Below, in pieces: positions 46,101 to 53,957 of a stretch of 64,000 nucleotides of DNA; the stretch's first letter is position 1, and every line of letters begins with the position of its first letter. The position numbers and the translations under genes are program-made. The notes beneath the pieces are model-generated. The model did not search any database. It was not told the DNA's origin and saw nothing but the letters and a program-made list of their open reading frames with translations. Where the stretch lies: positions 6,696,001 through 6,760,000 of the forward strand of contig NZ_CP030047.1 in NCBI RefSeq assembly GCF_015291625.1. The letters are read 5' to 3'. Origin of the DNA: Bradyrhizobium sp. CCBAU 53421 (lineage in GTDB: Bacteria; Pseudomonadota; Alphaproteobacteria; Rhizobiales; Xanthobacteraceae).

Positions 46101-47416
46101 ATGGGATCGCTGTTGATGACGATAGTGTTGGCGATGTTGAAACCGTTGCCGTCCAGCACCAGCTTGGTGAGACCGGCAAGCGTCTCGCCCATCTTCAGCG
46201 TGCCGCTGCCGAGTGCATTGCTGTTGCGGATGACGAGCGTTGATCCGTCGCTCACCGAGGTGCCGCCGGTGTAGGTGCTGGCACCGGTGACGATCAGCGA
46301 GCGCCCAGCATCCAGCTTGACGGCAACCGAGGCGTCGGTGGCCAAGCCATTGAGGCCCGTTATGCCGGAGATGGTGACATCGCCCGACGCGCCGGCCGCG
46401 CTGGTTTGCAGGAACGTCAGGCTGGCACCGACGCCATTTGCAATCGCAAGATTGCCACTGAGCGTTCCACCGATCGACGTCAGCGTATTGGCTCCGCCGG
46501 TGAAGCCGATCGCGTTGCCCTGCGCACCCGGGCCGCCGCCGCCGGTGATCGTCCCGCTGTTGATGATGGTCAAGCCGCTACCGACGATTCCGGAACCGCC
46601 CGTGCCTGCTGCACCGGGCTTCCCCCGCGTGCCGCCGGTGGACGGCTCGCCTTGATTCGCGTCGACATCGGACACCTGCGCGCCGCCACCACCGCCCGCA
46701 CCGCCCGAGATCGAGCCGGAATTCCTGATCGTTGCGCCTGGCGCACTGACGACGATGCCGGTGCCGCCGTCACCTCCGCCGCCACCAACATCGCCGGCGC
46801 CGCCCGCACCGCCATTGCCGCCTGTGATGCTGCCGCTGTTTGAGTGGATTCCTGCGCCGGTGATGGTGAATGCACTGCCGCCCGCACCACCACCACCGCC
46901 GCCGCCAGCGATTTGGGCTGAAGGGTTCGAGGCGTTGACGCCACCGTCGCCGCCCCTGCCGCCATTGCCGCCCATCACTATCCCGTTATTGTTCAGCGTC
47001 GCGCTGGACGTTCCGCTGAGACCGCCGCCGCCACCGCCACCACCGCTCGCGGTAAATGAACCGATCGTTCCAGCAACGCCATCCTGTCCGGCCGCGCCAC
47101 CGGCACCGCCGTCGGGAGAGGCGTTATTCCCGCCGGGGCCGCCGGCACCTCCGGCGGCGCCTTCAGCGCCGCCGCCGCCACCACCACCGGTGCATTGGCA
47201 CGAGCGATTCGGAGCGCCGCCGTCGCCGCCGACGCCACCGCTCACACCGGGAATGCCGCCGGCGCCGCCATATTGTCCTGTCGACTGATAATTACCCTCG
47301 CCGCCGACGCCGCCGTTTTGTGCGACAACCGGCCCGGCGAGCAGAGCGGTTGAAAGGATGATCGCGACCATCAACCAGCCTCGCCGACGGATTCGCGCGC
47401 AGCCCCACTCCCGCAT
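43109..47416 (-). CDS. Autotransporter with a glycine-rich PGRS-like passenger
   Basis: 1435 residues. Signal peptide about 1-33 (WLMVAIILSTALLAGPVVAQ at the end). Residues 34-300 are extremely glycine-rich (GGVGGDGG, GGGGGGGAEG, GGAGGAG), punctuated by short STI strands such as IHSNSGSITGG. From about 300 to 1000, beta-helix turns with GANTYTGGT and NTYTGATVVNGGVLQVDGS are autotransporter-associated repeats. The C-terminal barrel spans roughly 1145-1435 with WSVWTAGYGGSQ, YRYATPWIGLSPYAAAQFTS and a final aromatic strand ending YTW. It would expose the passenger on the cell surface. The start has a GGGGC site. It is a large solitary gene, probably for adhesion or biofilm. Confidence 0.9.
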   Translation of the reverse strand: MREWGCARIRRRGWLMVAIILSTALLAGPVVAQNGGVGGEGNYQSTGQYGGAGGIPGVSGGVGGDGGAPNRSCQCTGGGGGGGAEGAAGGAGGPGGNNASPDGGAGGAAGQDGVAGTIGSFTASGGGGGGGGLSGTSSATLNNNGIVMGGNGGRGGDGGVNASNPSAQIAGGGGGGGAGGSAFTITGAGIHSNSGSITGGNGGAGGAGDVGGGGGDGGTGIVVSAPGATIRNSGSISGGAGGGGGAQVSDVDANQGEPSTGGTRGKPGAAGTGGSGIVGSGLTIINSGTITGGGGPGAQGNAIGFTGGANTLTSIGGTLSGNLAIANGVGASLTFLQTSAAGASGDVTISGITGLNGLATDASVAVKLDAGRSLIVTGASTYTGGTSVSDGSTLVIRNSNALGSGTLKMGETLAGLTKLVLDGNGFNIANTIVINSDPIITVAAGTTNTMSGPISGAGDIVLNGGGTLVLSGANTYTGGTTICGTACGVAGGSSVLQVGVGTVGTPGAIVSSAIGTGLLTFDGGTLQAGGNYTIANNAQVNATGGSIDGNGYTFTYSGNIGGAGGLSVLGASAFLGRVVLTGSNTYAGGTTICNCATLQLGDASHTASIVGEVTVNGRFEIVNANTAGITKIVNDGFNGFASTTFYNSTTASTAVIVNRNFGATVFGDSSTAGNSTITNGDNTNGNNGGSTYFLGFSSAASAKMTTSATGYISFFQSSTAANANIDNSGLTYFGPFGDATEAPTAGNATITNRSGGALIFAGYATAGNAMITTESGASVKFVDNATGGAAQFITQGTGYVDFGGSLGPNGDGRITAGSIAGSGTYYIGSGNTLAVGGNNLSTVVSGVIADSNPCGCGPAGPGNLEKTGSGTLTLSGVNTYTGATVVNGGVLQVDGSIVSSSSVTVNSGGALSGIGTVGNTTIASGGILLPGNATPGAFLNVAGNLAFQSGALYLVGLNATAATSAKVTGTAALAGSVGVSIAAGSTIARQYTILSAAGGRNGVFAGVASSGLPSGLVATLGYDANNAYLNLALDYAVKSKLNVNQINVAATLQNFFSANGGIKLTYAGLSPNGLTQASGESATGSQQATFNAMNQFLGLLTDPFIAGRDGGFGGGASATPFAEESASLAYAARTTEPRDALAAIYAKAPPPQLDFVQRWSVWTAGYGGSQTTSGNAVLGSNSTSSSLYGTAVGADYRFSPNTIAGFALAGGATSFSTNGLGWGRSDLFQAGAFVRHTVGAAYLSAALAYGWQDITTDRIVTAAGADHLRANFNANAWSGRFEGGYRYATPWIGLSPYAAAQFTSFELPNYAESVVSGGGAFALNYAAKSVTDVRSELGLRSDKSFAVDGGIVTLRGRVAWAHDFSPNRSAASVFQALPGAAFVVNGAAQARESALTTASAEIKWRNGWSAAATFEGEFSNVTQSYAGKGVMRYTW

Positions 47417-47567
47417 TGCCCCAGCCCCAAATCGATAGCGCCGCGCGGACGCGGCTTGACCCGAATGGGCTATCTTGCAACTCGCGGGAGGCGCGTCTTC
47501 TCAAGCCGTGCACAGTCAGCGCATCAGGTCGGATTCAGGGCGTCTGTTGTAAAATGGATACGCGCGG

Positions 47568-48593
47568 TTAGGCGTTCGGCGACGGCTCGCTGGCCACCGC
47601 CAACACTTGCGAGCGGCGGATGCGCTCGCGATGCGCGGTGTAGAGGCCGGAGGCGACGATGAAGCCGGCGCCGAGGATGGTCCAGTGATCCGGCACCTCA
47701 CCGAAGATCAGGAAGCCGAGGATGCTGACCCACAGCAGCTGCGTGTAGGAGAACGGCGCCAGCACCGAGGCATCGCCGTAGCGGAACGCCAGCACGACGA
47801 TCCACTGTCCGACGGTTGACGCGACGCCGATCAGGATGCCGAACATGATGTCGTGCCAGGTCGGCGTTACCCAGACGAACGGCACCAGCGCGCTGACGAT
47901 GGCGACGCCGACAATGGACGAATAGGTCATCACGGTAATCGGACGCTCGCTGCCGCTCATCATGCGCGTCAGGATCAGCGTGGCGGCCCAGGCCAGCGCC
48001 GAGACGATCGGAAAGACCGCGGCGGGATGGAAGGCGCTGGTGCCCGGCCGCAGGATGATGAACACGCCGGCGAGGCCGACCGCGGTCGCGACCCAGCGCC
48101 GCATACCGACCTTCTCGCCGAGGAAAGCGATCGACAGCGCGGTGACGAACAGCGGCGAGACGAAACTGGTGGCCGAGGCCTCGGCGATCGGCAGGAAGCC
48201 CAGCCCCGTGATGAAGATCAGGGACGAGCCGAGCAGCGCGGCGCCGCGCAGCACGTGCAGGCCGGGACGGCTGCTGCGCAGCGCGAACAGCGGCGTGCCC
48301 GGCAGCATCGCCGGCGTCATGATCAGCGCGAACACCAGGAAGCGGATCCAGGCGATCTCGATCGAGGGCAGCGTGGACGACAAATATTTTGCAGTGACGT
48401 CGGACGTGCCCAGGAACACCGTCGACAGCAGGATCAGCGCAATGCCCCTGAACGGCCGGTCGGTGCGCGCCGGCGCTTTATCGCGTGCCACGCTTGTCTT
48501 TGCGGACGTCGTCTTTGCGGGCAATACGAGGGGAACGCTGTCCAGCCTGGCGGCTACGGCGGGGGGCGGTGTCACGGCAATCTCGATGAGCAA
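47568..48593 (-). CDS. EamA/DMT family transporter
   Basis: 341 residues with ten predicted membrane helices in two EamA repeats of about 140 residues (IALILLSTVFLGTSDVTAKYL at about 51-71, and FPIVSALAWAATLILTRM in the second half). DMT exporters move metabolites or drugs out of the cell. The open frame starts at a TTG at 48593 without a clear ribosome site. The first 45 residues are a Pro/Ala-rich tail, so the true start may be a GTG further in. It stands alone between the autotransporter and aldo/keto reductase genes, all on the minus strand. Confidence 0.85.
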   Translation of the reverse strand: MLIEIAVTPPPAVAARLDSVPLVLPAKTTSAKTSVARDKAPARTDRPFRGIALILLSTVFLGTSDVTAKYLSSTLPSIEIAWIRFLVFALIMTPAMLPGTPLFALRSSRPGLHVLRGAALLGSSLIFITGLGFLPIAEASATSFVSPLFVTALSIAFLGEKVGMRRWVATAVGLAGVFIILRPGTSAFHPAAVFPIVSALAWAATLILTRMMSGSERPITVMTYSSIVGVAIVSALVPFVWVTPTWHDIMFGILIGVASTVGQWIVVLAFRYGDASVLAPFSYTQLLWVSILGFLIFGEVPDHWTILGAGFIVASGLYTAHRERIRRSQVLAVASEPSPNA

Positions 48594-48768
48594 AATAAGG
48601 GGAATCTGCGGTTCACACAGAACGCCAATTCCGCAGCGAGAACAATGCCTGAAAACGGGACTCCGATATGCACCAGCGCGCGCGACCGCCCGTCGCAGCC
48701 TGTATGCGGCCGCAATTGCAACAGTTTGTTAAGAACTGTGTGGAGCGGAGCCGCGTGAATCCCGCGAA

Positions 48769-49608
48769 TTAGAGCATCGGCAGCGAGCGCGGCTTCGGCC
48801 CGCGCGGGAACGCCGCGTCGAGCGCGGCAATCTCGTCGCCGCTGAGCTTGAGCGTTCCCGCCGCGGCATTCTCCGCCGCGTGGTCCGCGCTCGACGCCTT
48901 CGGAATCGCGAGCACTGACGGCAGACGCGTGAGGAAGCTCAGCGCGACCTGGCGCGGCGTCGCCCGGTGCGCCTGCGCGATCGATTGCAGCACCGCTCCT
49001 GATTTGCTCGACAGCGCGGGAAAATCATTGTGGCCGAACGGCGAGTAGGCGACCACGGCGACGCCATGCTGCTCGCACCACGGAATCACGGCGTGCTCGA
49101 TGGCGCGCTCGCGCAGATGGTAGAGCACCTGGTTGCAGGCGATCTTGCCCTCGCCCGCGACATCGCGCAGTTCATCGAGATCGTCCGCGTCGAAATTGCT
49201 GACGCCCCAGGAGCGGATCTTGCCGGCCGCCATCAGTTCGTCGAACGCCGCGACCGTCTCGGCGAGCGGGTAGGTTCCGCGCCAGTGCAGCAGATAGCAA
49301 TCGAGACGATCGGTCTTCAGCCGCTTCAGCGAGCGCTCGCAGGCGGTGATGGTACCGCGCCGCGACGCGTTGCTCGGCAGCACCTTCGAGACCAGGAACA
49401 GTTCGTCGCGGCGGCCGGCGATGGCGTCCGCGATCACGAGCTCGGCGTCGCCATACATCTCGGCCGTGTCGATATGGATCATGCCGGCATCGATGCCGCG
49501 CTTCAGCGCAGCGATCGCCGCCTTGCGGTCACCGCGATCGAGATACCAGGTGCCCTGCCCGATCACCGGGACCTGCGGGCCGCTGTTGCCGAATTTTCTG
49601 GTCTGCAC
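48769..49608 (-). CDS. Aldo/keto reductase
   Basis: 279 residues. The catalytic tetrad is present: D47 and Y52 (HIDTAEMYGDAE), K75 (LVSKVLPS) and H108 (YLLHWRG). NADPH-contact text is AIPKASSADHAAEN near 240-253. It reduces aldehydes or ketones with NADPH. Translation begins at GTG (49608) with GAGG upstream. It is the lone gene between the EamA exporter and a repeat-filled gap before the aldehyde dehydrogenase gene. Confidence 0.9.
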   Translation of the reverse strand: MQTRKFGNSGPQVPVIGQGTWYLDRGDRKAAIAALKRGIDAGMIHIDTAEMYGDAELVIADAIAGRRDELFLVSKVLPSNASRRGTITACERSLKRLKTDRLDCYLLHWRGTYPLAETVAAFDELMAAGKIRSWGVSNFDADDLDELRDVAGEGKIACNQVLYHLRERAIEHAVIPWCEQHGVAVVAYSPFGHNDFPALSSKSGAVLQSIAQAHRATPRQVALSFLTRLPSVLAIPKASSADHAAENAAAGTLKLSGDEIAALDAAFPRGPKPRSLPML

Positions 49609-49705
49609 GATTGCCTCATTCTGCGTGGGTCGTATCTCGCCCCGTGCAGAACGATAAACGAAACGCTCAACAATGTCTCCACACCGCCCGACGGTGTCTC
49701 CACAT

Positions 49706-49828
49706 CGTCGTCCCGGCGAAAGCCGGGACCCATACTCCGCAGCAGGCGTAGTTGGTGGGACTCGTCATTCCAACTGTGCGCAACAACAGCCACTCGTGGT
49801 CATGGGTCCCGGCTTTCGCCGGGACGAC
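49706..49828. repeat. Dispersed palindromic repeat, CGTCCC family, copy 4
   Basis: Begins CGTCGTCCCGGCGAAAGCC and runs through GGGACCCATAC. It closes with CATGGGTCCCGGCTTTCGCC and GGGACGAC. Almost the whole 313-base gap between the aldo/keto reductase and aldehyde dehydrogenase genes is this repeat plus short flanks; nothing else is seen. Confidence 0.85.
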
Positions 49829-49921
49829 ACCTATTATGCGGCGCGTTATATGTGCGCGCTCGCGCGATCCCATCAGCGCGGATCCTCCGATCCGCGCCCT
49901 TATTGCCCGCGTTACGCGCGG

Positions 49922-51409
49922 TCAAACGTTGAGATTCATCCACACCGCCTTCGGCTCGGTGAAATTGTCGAGCGTGGCGGTGCCGTGCTCGCGGCCGAGG
50001 CCGGAGTCGCGCTCGCCGCCCCACGGCAGCCGCACGTCGGTATAGCCATAGGTGTTGATCCACACCGTGCCGGCGCGGGCCTTCTTGGCGAAGCGCTGCA
50101 CACGTCCCATGTCGGCGCTCCAGACGCCGGCAGCGAGGCTGTAGGCCGTGCCGTTGGCGATGCGCAGCGCATCCGCCTCGTCCTTGAACTTGATCACGCT
50201 GACGACGGGACCGAAGATCTCCTCCTGCGAGATCCGCATCTCGTGCGCGACATTGGCGAACACCGCGGGGCTGATGAAGTAGCCGCGGTCGCCGACACGT
50301 TCGCCGCCGGTGGCGAGATGCGCGCCCTCGTTCTTTCCGATCTCGACATAATCGAGGATCGACCGCATTTGCTTCTCGGAGATCACGGGTCCGAGCGCGG
50401 TGGCGCGGTCCGCGGGATCGCCGATGCGCAAGGCTTCGGCGCGCGCGACCAGGCGCTCGACCACCTCGTCATAGGCCTTTTCCTGCACCAGGACGCGCGA
50501 GCCGGCCGAGCAGACCTGCCCGGCATTGAAGAAGATGCCGGCGGCCGCGGCCTTGGCGGCGGCCTCGAGATTGGCGTCGTCGAAGATCACATTGGCGGAC
50601 TTGCCGCCGAGCTCGAGCGAGACGCGCTTAAAGTTGCCGGCGGCGCCCTTCATGATGCCGCGGCCGACGCCGGGCGAGCCGGTGAACGTCACCTTGTCGA
50701 CATCGGGGTGATTGACCAGCGCGTCGCCGACGACCCGGCCGGGTCCGGTCACGATGTTGAGCACGCCCTTCGGCAGCCCGGCCTCGAGCGCGAGCTCGCC
50801 GATCCTAAGCGCCGACAGCGAGGTCAGCTCGGCCGGCTTCATCACCACCGTGCAGCCGCAGGCCAGAGCCGGCGCCAGCTTCCACATCCCGATCATCAGC
50901 GGGAAATTCCACGGCACGATCGCGGCGACCACCCCGACCGGCTCGCGCACCGTGTAGGTCAGCGCATCGTCGCGCGTCGAGACGACGTCGCCGCTGATCT
51001 TGTCGGCCCAGCCCGCGTAATAGGTCAGCGTGTCGATCGCGGCCGGAAAATCCTGGCGCAGCACCGCCGCGATCGGCTTGCCGGCATCGAGGCTCTCAAG
51101 TGCCACGATCTCGTCGGCGTTCTGCTTGAGCAGCTCAGCCCACCTCAGGAGGATGTGGCCGCGCTCGGCGGCGCGCATGGTGCGCCACGGCCCCTCGAAG
51201 GCGCGGCGGGCGGCCGCGACCGCGCGGTCGACGTCGAGCTCATTGCCTTCGGCAATGGTCGCGATCACCTGCTCGGTGGCGGGATTGAGCGATTTGAAGG
51301 CTTTTCCGGACAGCGAGCGGACGCGGGCGCCGTCGATCAGCAGCAGTTCGTCCCGGACGGGCGGGGCGTGGCTGAAGCCGCGCTCATAGTCATATGCAAC
51401 CGACATCAT
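49922..51409 (-). CDS. Aldehyde dehydrogenase
   Basis: 495 residues. The catalytic Glu is in VSLELGGKSANVIF near 262, and the nucleophile Cys is in FNAGQVCSAGSRV near 296. The NAD site shows PWNFPLMIGMWKLAPAL near 158 and FTGSPGVGRG near 236. The C-terminus has WGGERDSGLGREHG, typical of betaine-aldehyde or aldehyde DHs. It oxidises an aldehyde with NAD(P). ATG ATG follows AGGAGGAAAT, and either could start. It is divergent from the ModE-like regulator, its probable controller. Confidence 0.93.
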   Translation of the reverse strand: MMSVAYDYERGFSHAPPVRDELLLIDGARVRSLSGKAFKSLNPATEQVIATIAEGNELDVDRAVAAARRAFEGPWRTMRAAERGHILLRWAELLKQNADEIVALESLDAGKPIAAVLRQDFPAAIDTLTYYAGWADKISGDVVSTRDDALTYTVREPVGVVAAIVPWNFPLMIGMWKLAPALACGCTVVMKPAELTSLSALRIGELALEAGLPKGVLNIVTGPGRVVGDALVNHPDVDKVTFTGSPGVGRGIMKGAAGNFKRVSLELGGKSANVIFDDANLEAAAKAAAAGIFFNAGQVCSAGSRVLVQEKAYDEVVERLVARAEALRIGDPADRATALGPVISEKQMRSILDYVEIGKNEGAHLATGGERVGDRGYFISPAVFANVAHEMRISQEEIFGPVVSVIKFKDEADALRIANGTAYSLAAGVWSADMGRVQRFAKKARAGTVWINTYGYTDVRLPWGGERDSGLGREHGTATLDNFTEPKAVWMNLNV

Positions 51410-51463
51410 ATTTCCTCCTGGTGTTGCTCTTCAACCTAGGAGGCTTTGTCCAGCAGTAAATAT

Positions 51464-51495
51464 GATATCTTGTGCCTATTGCATGCCAGGATATG
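51464..51495. promoter_or_regulatory. Candidate operator for the ModE-like regulator
   Basis: GATATCTTG (51464-51472) and CAGGATATG (51487-51495) form an inverted pair matching at seven of nine positions, with 14 bases between. They lie in the 101-base region between the divergent aldehyde dehydrogenase and regulator genes. The first arm overlaps the perfect GATATC. Inference from symmetry and position. Confidence 0.4.
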
Positions 51496-51510
51496 AAATC
51501 AACTTCATAA

Positions 51511-52608
51511 ATGGTGGCCACGATGCTGCAGATCGAGATCGAGACCGTCTGGCGCTTTCGGAAAGAAAACTCGCCGCAGACCGCGGTCGTGATGCTCGGC
51601 ATCCTCAACGAGATCAGGAAGACCGGGAAGATCACCAGCGCCGCCAACGATGCGCAGCTGTCCTATCGCCATGTCTGGAACCTGATCGAGCAATGGTCCG
51701 AGTTCTTCGGCGTGCCGCTGGTGGAGACCCAGCGCGGCAAGGGCTCGAAGCTGACGCCGTTCGGCGAGAAGCTGGTGTGGGCCGGCGAGCGCATGCAGGC
51801 GCGGCTCGGGCTGCAGCTCGAGAACCTCGCGCAGGAACTGGTCACCGAGATCAAGCCGTTCCTCGAGCAGCGGCCGCAGGTCATCCGCGTTCATGCCAGC
51901 CACGGCTTTGCGGTGTCCAAGCTGCGCGAGTTCCTCGATCGCGCGGGCGGCGTCGGCGTCGACCTCCGCTACGTCAGCAACCAGAACTCGCTGGTCTCGC
52001 TGGCGCAGGGTGCCTGCGATCTCTCCGGCGTGCATCTGCCGCGCGGCGAATTGCGCGCGCAGAGCATCAAGGCCTGCCGCGAATGGCTCGACCCGCGCGA
52101 GGACCGCGTGATCAATTTCGTCACGCGCGAGATGGGCCTGATGGTCAAGCGCGGCAACCCGCTGAAGATCACCTCGCTGAAGGACCTGGTCGAGCGCAAG
52201 GCCCGCTTCGTCAACCGCGACCACGATTCCGGCACGCGGCTGCTGTTCGATCAATTGCTGGCGCAGCACAAGATCCCGCAAAGCCGGATCAACGGCGCCC
52301 AGCACATGGAGTTCACCCACGCCGCGGTCGCCGCCTATGTCGCAAGCGGCATGGCGGATGCGAGTTTCGGCGTCGAGGCCGCCGCACGGCAGTTCGGCCT
52401 CGATTTCATCCGCCTGCTCACGGAAGATTACTTCTTCGTCTGCAAGCGTGCCTTCCTCGAGACCGAGCCGATGCAGCGGGTGCTCGACATCATGAAGAGC
52501 AGCGAGTTCCACAAGGCCGTGGGTGCCCTTCCCGGCTATGTCGCCTCGAATACCGGCGCCGTCAGCGGCGTGAAGGATTTTCTCGAGAAGCTACATTCCG
52601 ACCGCTGA
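51511..52608 (+). CDS. ModE-like winged-helix regulator with periplasmic-binding-protein-like effector domain
   Basis: 365 residues. Residues 1-115 form a ModE/LysR-type winged helix (LGILNEIRKTGKITSAANDA, then QLSYRHVWNLIEQWSEFFGV). Residues about 125-360 form a PBP-like effector domain (QVIRVHASHGFAVSKLREFL, then GVDLRYVSNQNSLVSLAQGA). This pairing occurs in one-component regulators that sense a small ligand. It is divergent from the aldehyde dehydrogenase gene with a partial inverted repeat between. The ATG at 51511 or 51523 could start; both lack a strong ribosome site. The ligand is unknown. Confidence 0.85.
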   Translation: MVATMLQIEIETVWRFRKENSPQTAVVMLGILNEIRKTGKITSAANDAQLSYRHVWNLIEQWSEFFGVPLVETQRGKGSKLTPFGEKLVWAGERMQARLGLQLENLAQELVTEIKPFLEQRPQVIRVHASHGFAVSKLREFLDRAGGVGVDLRYVSNQNSLVSLAQGACDLSGVHLPRGELRAQSIKACREWLDPREDRVINFVTREMGLMVKRGNPLKITSLKDLVERKARFVNRDHDSGTRLLFDQLLAQHKIPQSRINGAQHMEFTHAAVAAYVASGMADASFGVEAAARQFGLDFIRLLTEDYFFVCKRAFLETEPMQRVLDIMKSSEFHKAVGALPGYVASNTGAVSGVKDFLEKLHSDR

Positions 52609-52693
52609 CCGGCCCCGCGCCGCGGCGGCTGGACTCGCCGTGACCCACCGCGCTATATTTGAGATTATATAGCGAAAAGACTGGACGTTCGAG

Positions 52694-53431
52694 ATGCGAC
52701 CACCCCGCTCCGCCATTGCCATCCGCCATGTGGCGTTCGAGGATCTCGGGCTGCTGGCCCCGATCATGGAGCGTGCCGGCTGGAGCGTGTCGTTCTGCGA
52801 TGCGCCAGTCGACGACCTCGCCGATCGCGCGATTCGCGACGCGGACCTGCTGATCGTGCTGGGCGGGCCGATCGGGGTCTACGAGACCGAGACCTATCCG
52901 TTCCTCTCGACCGAGATCGCGCTGCTGGAACAGCGGCTGCGCCGCGGACTGCCGACGCTCGGCATTTGTCTCGGCGCGCAGTTGATGGCGCAGGCGCTCG
53001 GCGGCCGCGTGTTCCCGGGCAAGGTCAAGGAAATTGGCTGGGGCCCGGTCGAGCTGACGGCGGACGGCAAATCATCCTGCCTGCGCAACCTGCACAGCAA
53101 AGTGCTGCACTGGCACGGCGACACCTTCGACCTGCCCAGGGGTGCGGTACGGCTGGCCGCGAATGCCGATTACGAGAACCAGGCCTTCGCTTATGGCCGC
53201 AACGCGCTGGCGCTGCAATTCCATCTCGAAGCCGATCCGCGCCAGCTCGAGGAATGGTATGTCGGCCACGCCATCGAGCTGTCGGCGGCGAAGGTCTCGA
53301 TATCAGAACTGCGCGCGGCGACGCATGCTCTGGCAAGGCCGGTCGCCGTGCAGGCCGAGCAAGTGTTCGGCGACTGGCTGTTGTCGATCGCACCAGGCGA
53401 CAGCGTGCTTGGTTCCAGCGCAGGCGGCTGA
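52694..53431 (+). CDS. Class I glutamine amidotransferase-like protein
   Basis: 245 residues. The triad is present: Cys in GICLGAQLMAQAL near 96, His in LQFHLEADPRQ near 178, and Glu two residues later. GGPIGVYETE near 57 is the oxyanion region. It resembles GuaA-type or YfeJ-like stand-alone amidotransferases, which release ammonia from glutamine or hydrolyse gamma-glutamyl bonds. It is 85 bases after the ModE-like gene. The partner synthase is not adjacent, so the product is unknown. The ribosome site is weak. Confidence 0.87.
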   Translation: MRPPRSAIAIRHVAFEDLGLLAPIMERAGWSVSFCDAPVDDLADRAIRDADLLIVLGGPIGVYETETYPFLSTEIALLEQRLRRGLPTLGICLGAQLMAQALGGRVFPGKVKEIGWGPVELTADGKSSCLRNLHSKVLHWHGDTFDLPRGAVRLAANADYENQAFAYGRNALALQFHLEADPRQLEEWYVGHAIELSAAKVSISELRAATHALARPVAVQAEQVFGDWLLSIAPGDSVLGSSAGG

Positions 53432-53488
53432 GTCGGCGCGAACAATGCAGCCGAAGGGCGTGCAGTCGCCCTTGAAGCAGTCAGGAGT

Positions 53489-53932
53489 TCATGACCTGTT
53501 GCCCGCACTGACGGCGTAGCTGCCAGGCCCGAAGCTTGCGATCATCGCGAGTGCGCCGAGCAGGCCGAGGTTCTTCAGGAAGTTGATGGTCTGGGCGACG
53601 ACCTGCGCCTCCGGTGCCGCCCAGAAATTGTGGAACATCAGCGTCGCGGCGATGGTGAACAGGAACAGGATGGCGGCGGCGGGGCGCGCGAACAGGCCAA
53701 GCACGAGCGCGATGCCGCAACCAAGCTCGACCGCGGTCGCGCCGGCCGCGAGCACGGCGCCGAGACCATCGGCCGCGCCGAGCCGTGCTGCGGTTGCCGA
53801 GAACGCCATCGCCTTGCCGATGCCGCTGTAGAGGAACAGCGGCGCGACGGCGAGGCGCGCGAATAGCAGCACCAGGGATTCCGGAAGTCGTGCAGCGCCG
53901 GTCTCTGTGGCGGCATAGGTAGAACCGGACAT
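53489..53932 (-). CDS. DoxX family membrane protein
   Basis: 147 residues with four membrane helices. The DoxX pattern LVLLFARLAVAPLFLYSGIGKAMAF is at about 19-43, and ELGCGIALVLGLFARPAAA is near 70. Function in this family is poorly known; some members act with quinone or thiosulfate oxidation. GAAAGGAGACC precedes the ATG at 53932. It lies 25 bases after the MFS transporter gene in the same direction and may be co-transcribed with the gamma-resorcylate genes. Confidence 0.85.
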   Translation of the reverse strand: MSGSTYAATETGAARLPESLVLLFARLAVAPLFLYSGIGKAMAFSATAARLGAADGLGAVLAAGATAVELGCGIALVLGLFARPAAAILFLFTIAATLMFHNFWAAPEAQVVAQTINFLKNLGLLGALAMIASFGPGSYAVSAGNRS

Positions 53933-53957
53933 CAGTGGTCTCCTTTCGTGTCGATCG

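Noticed and set aside
46755-47288. Proline-rich plus-strand frame opposite the autotransporter passenger
   Set aside because: GGC/GGT glycine codons read backwards give proline. The sense strand has a signal peptide and a full autotransporter architecture.
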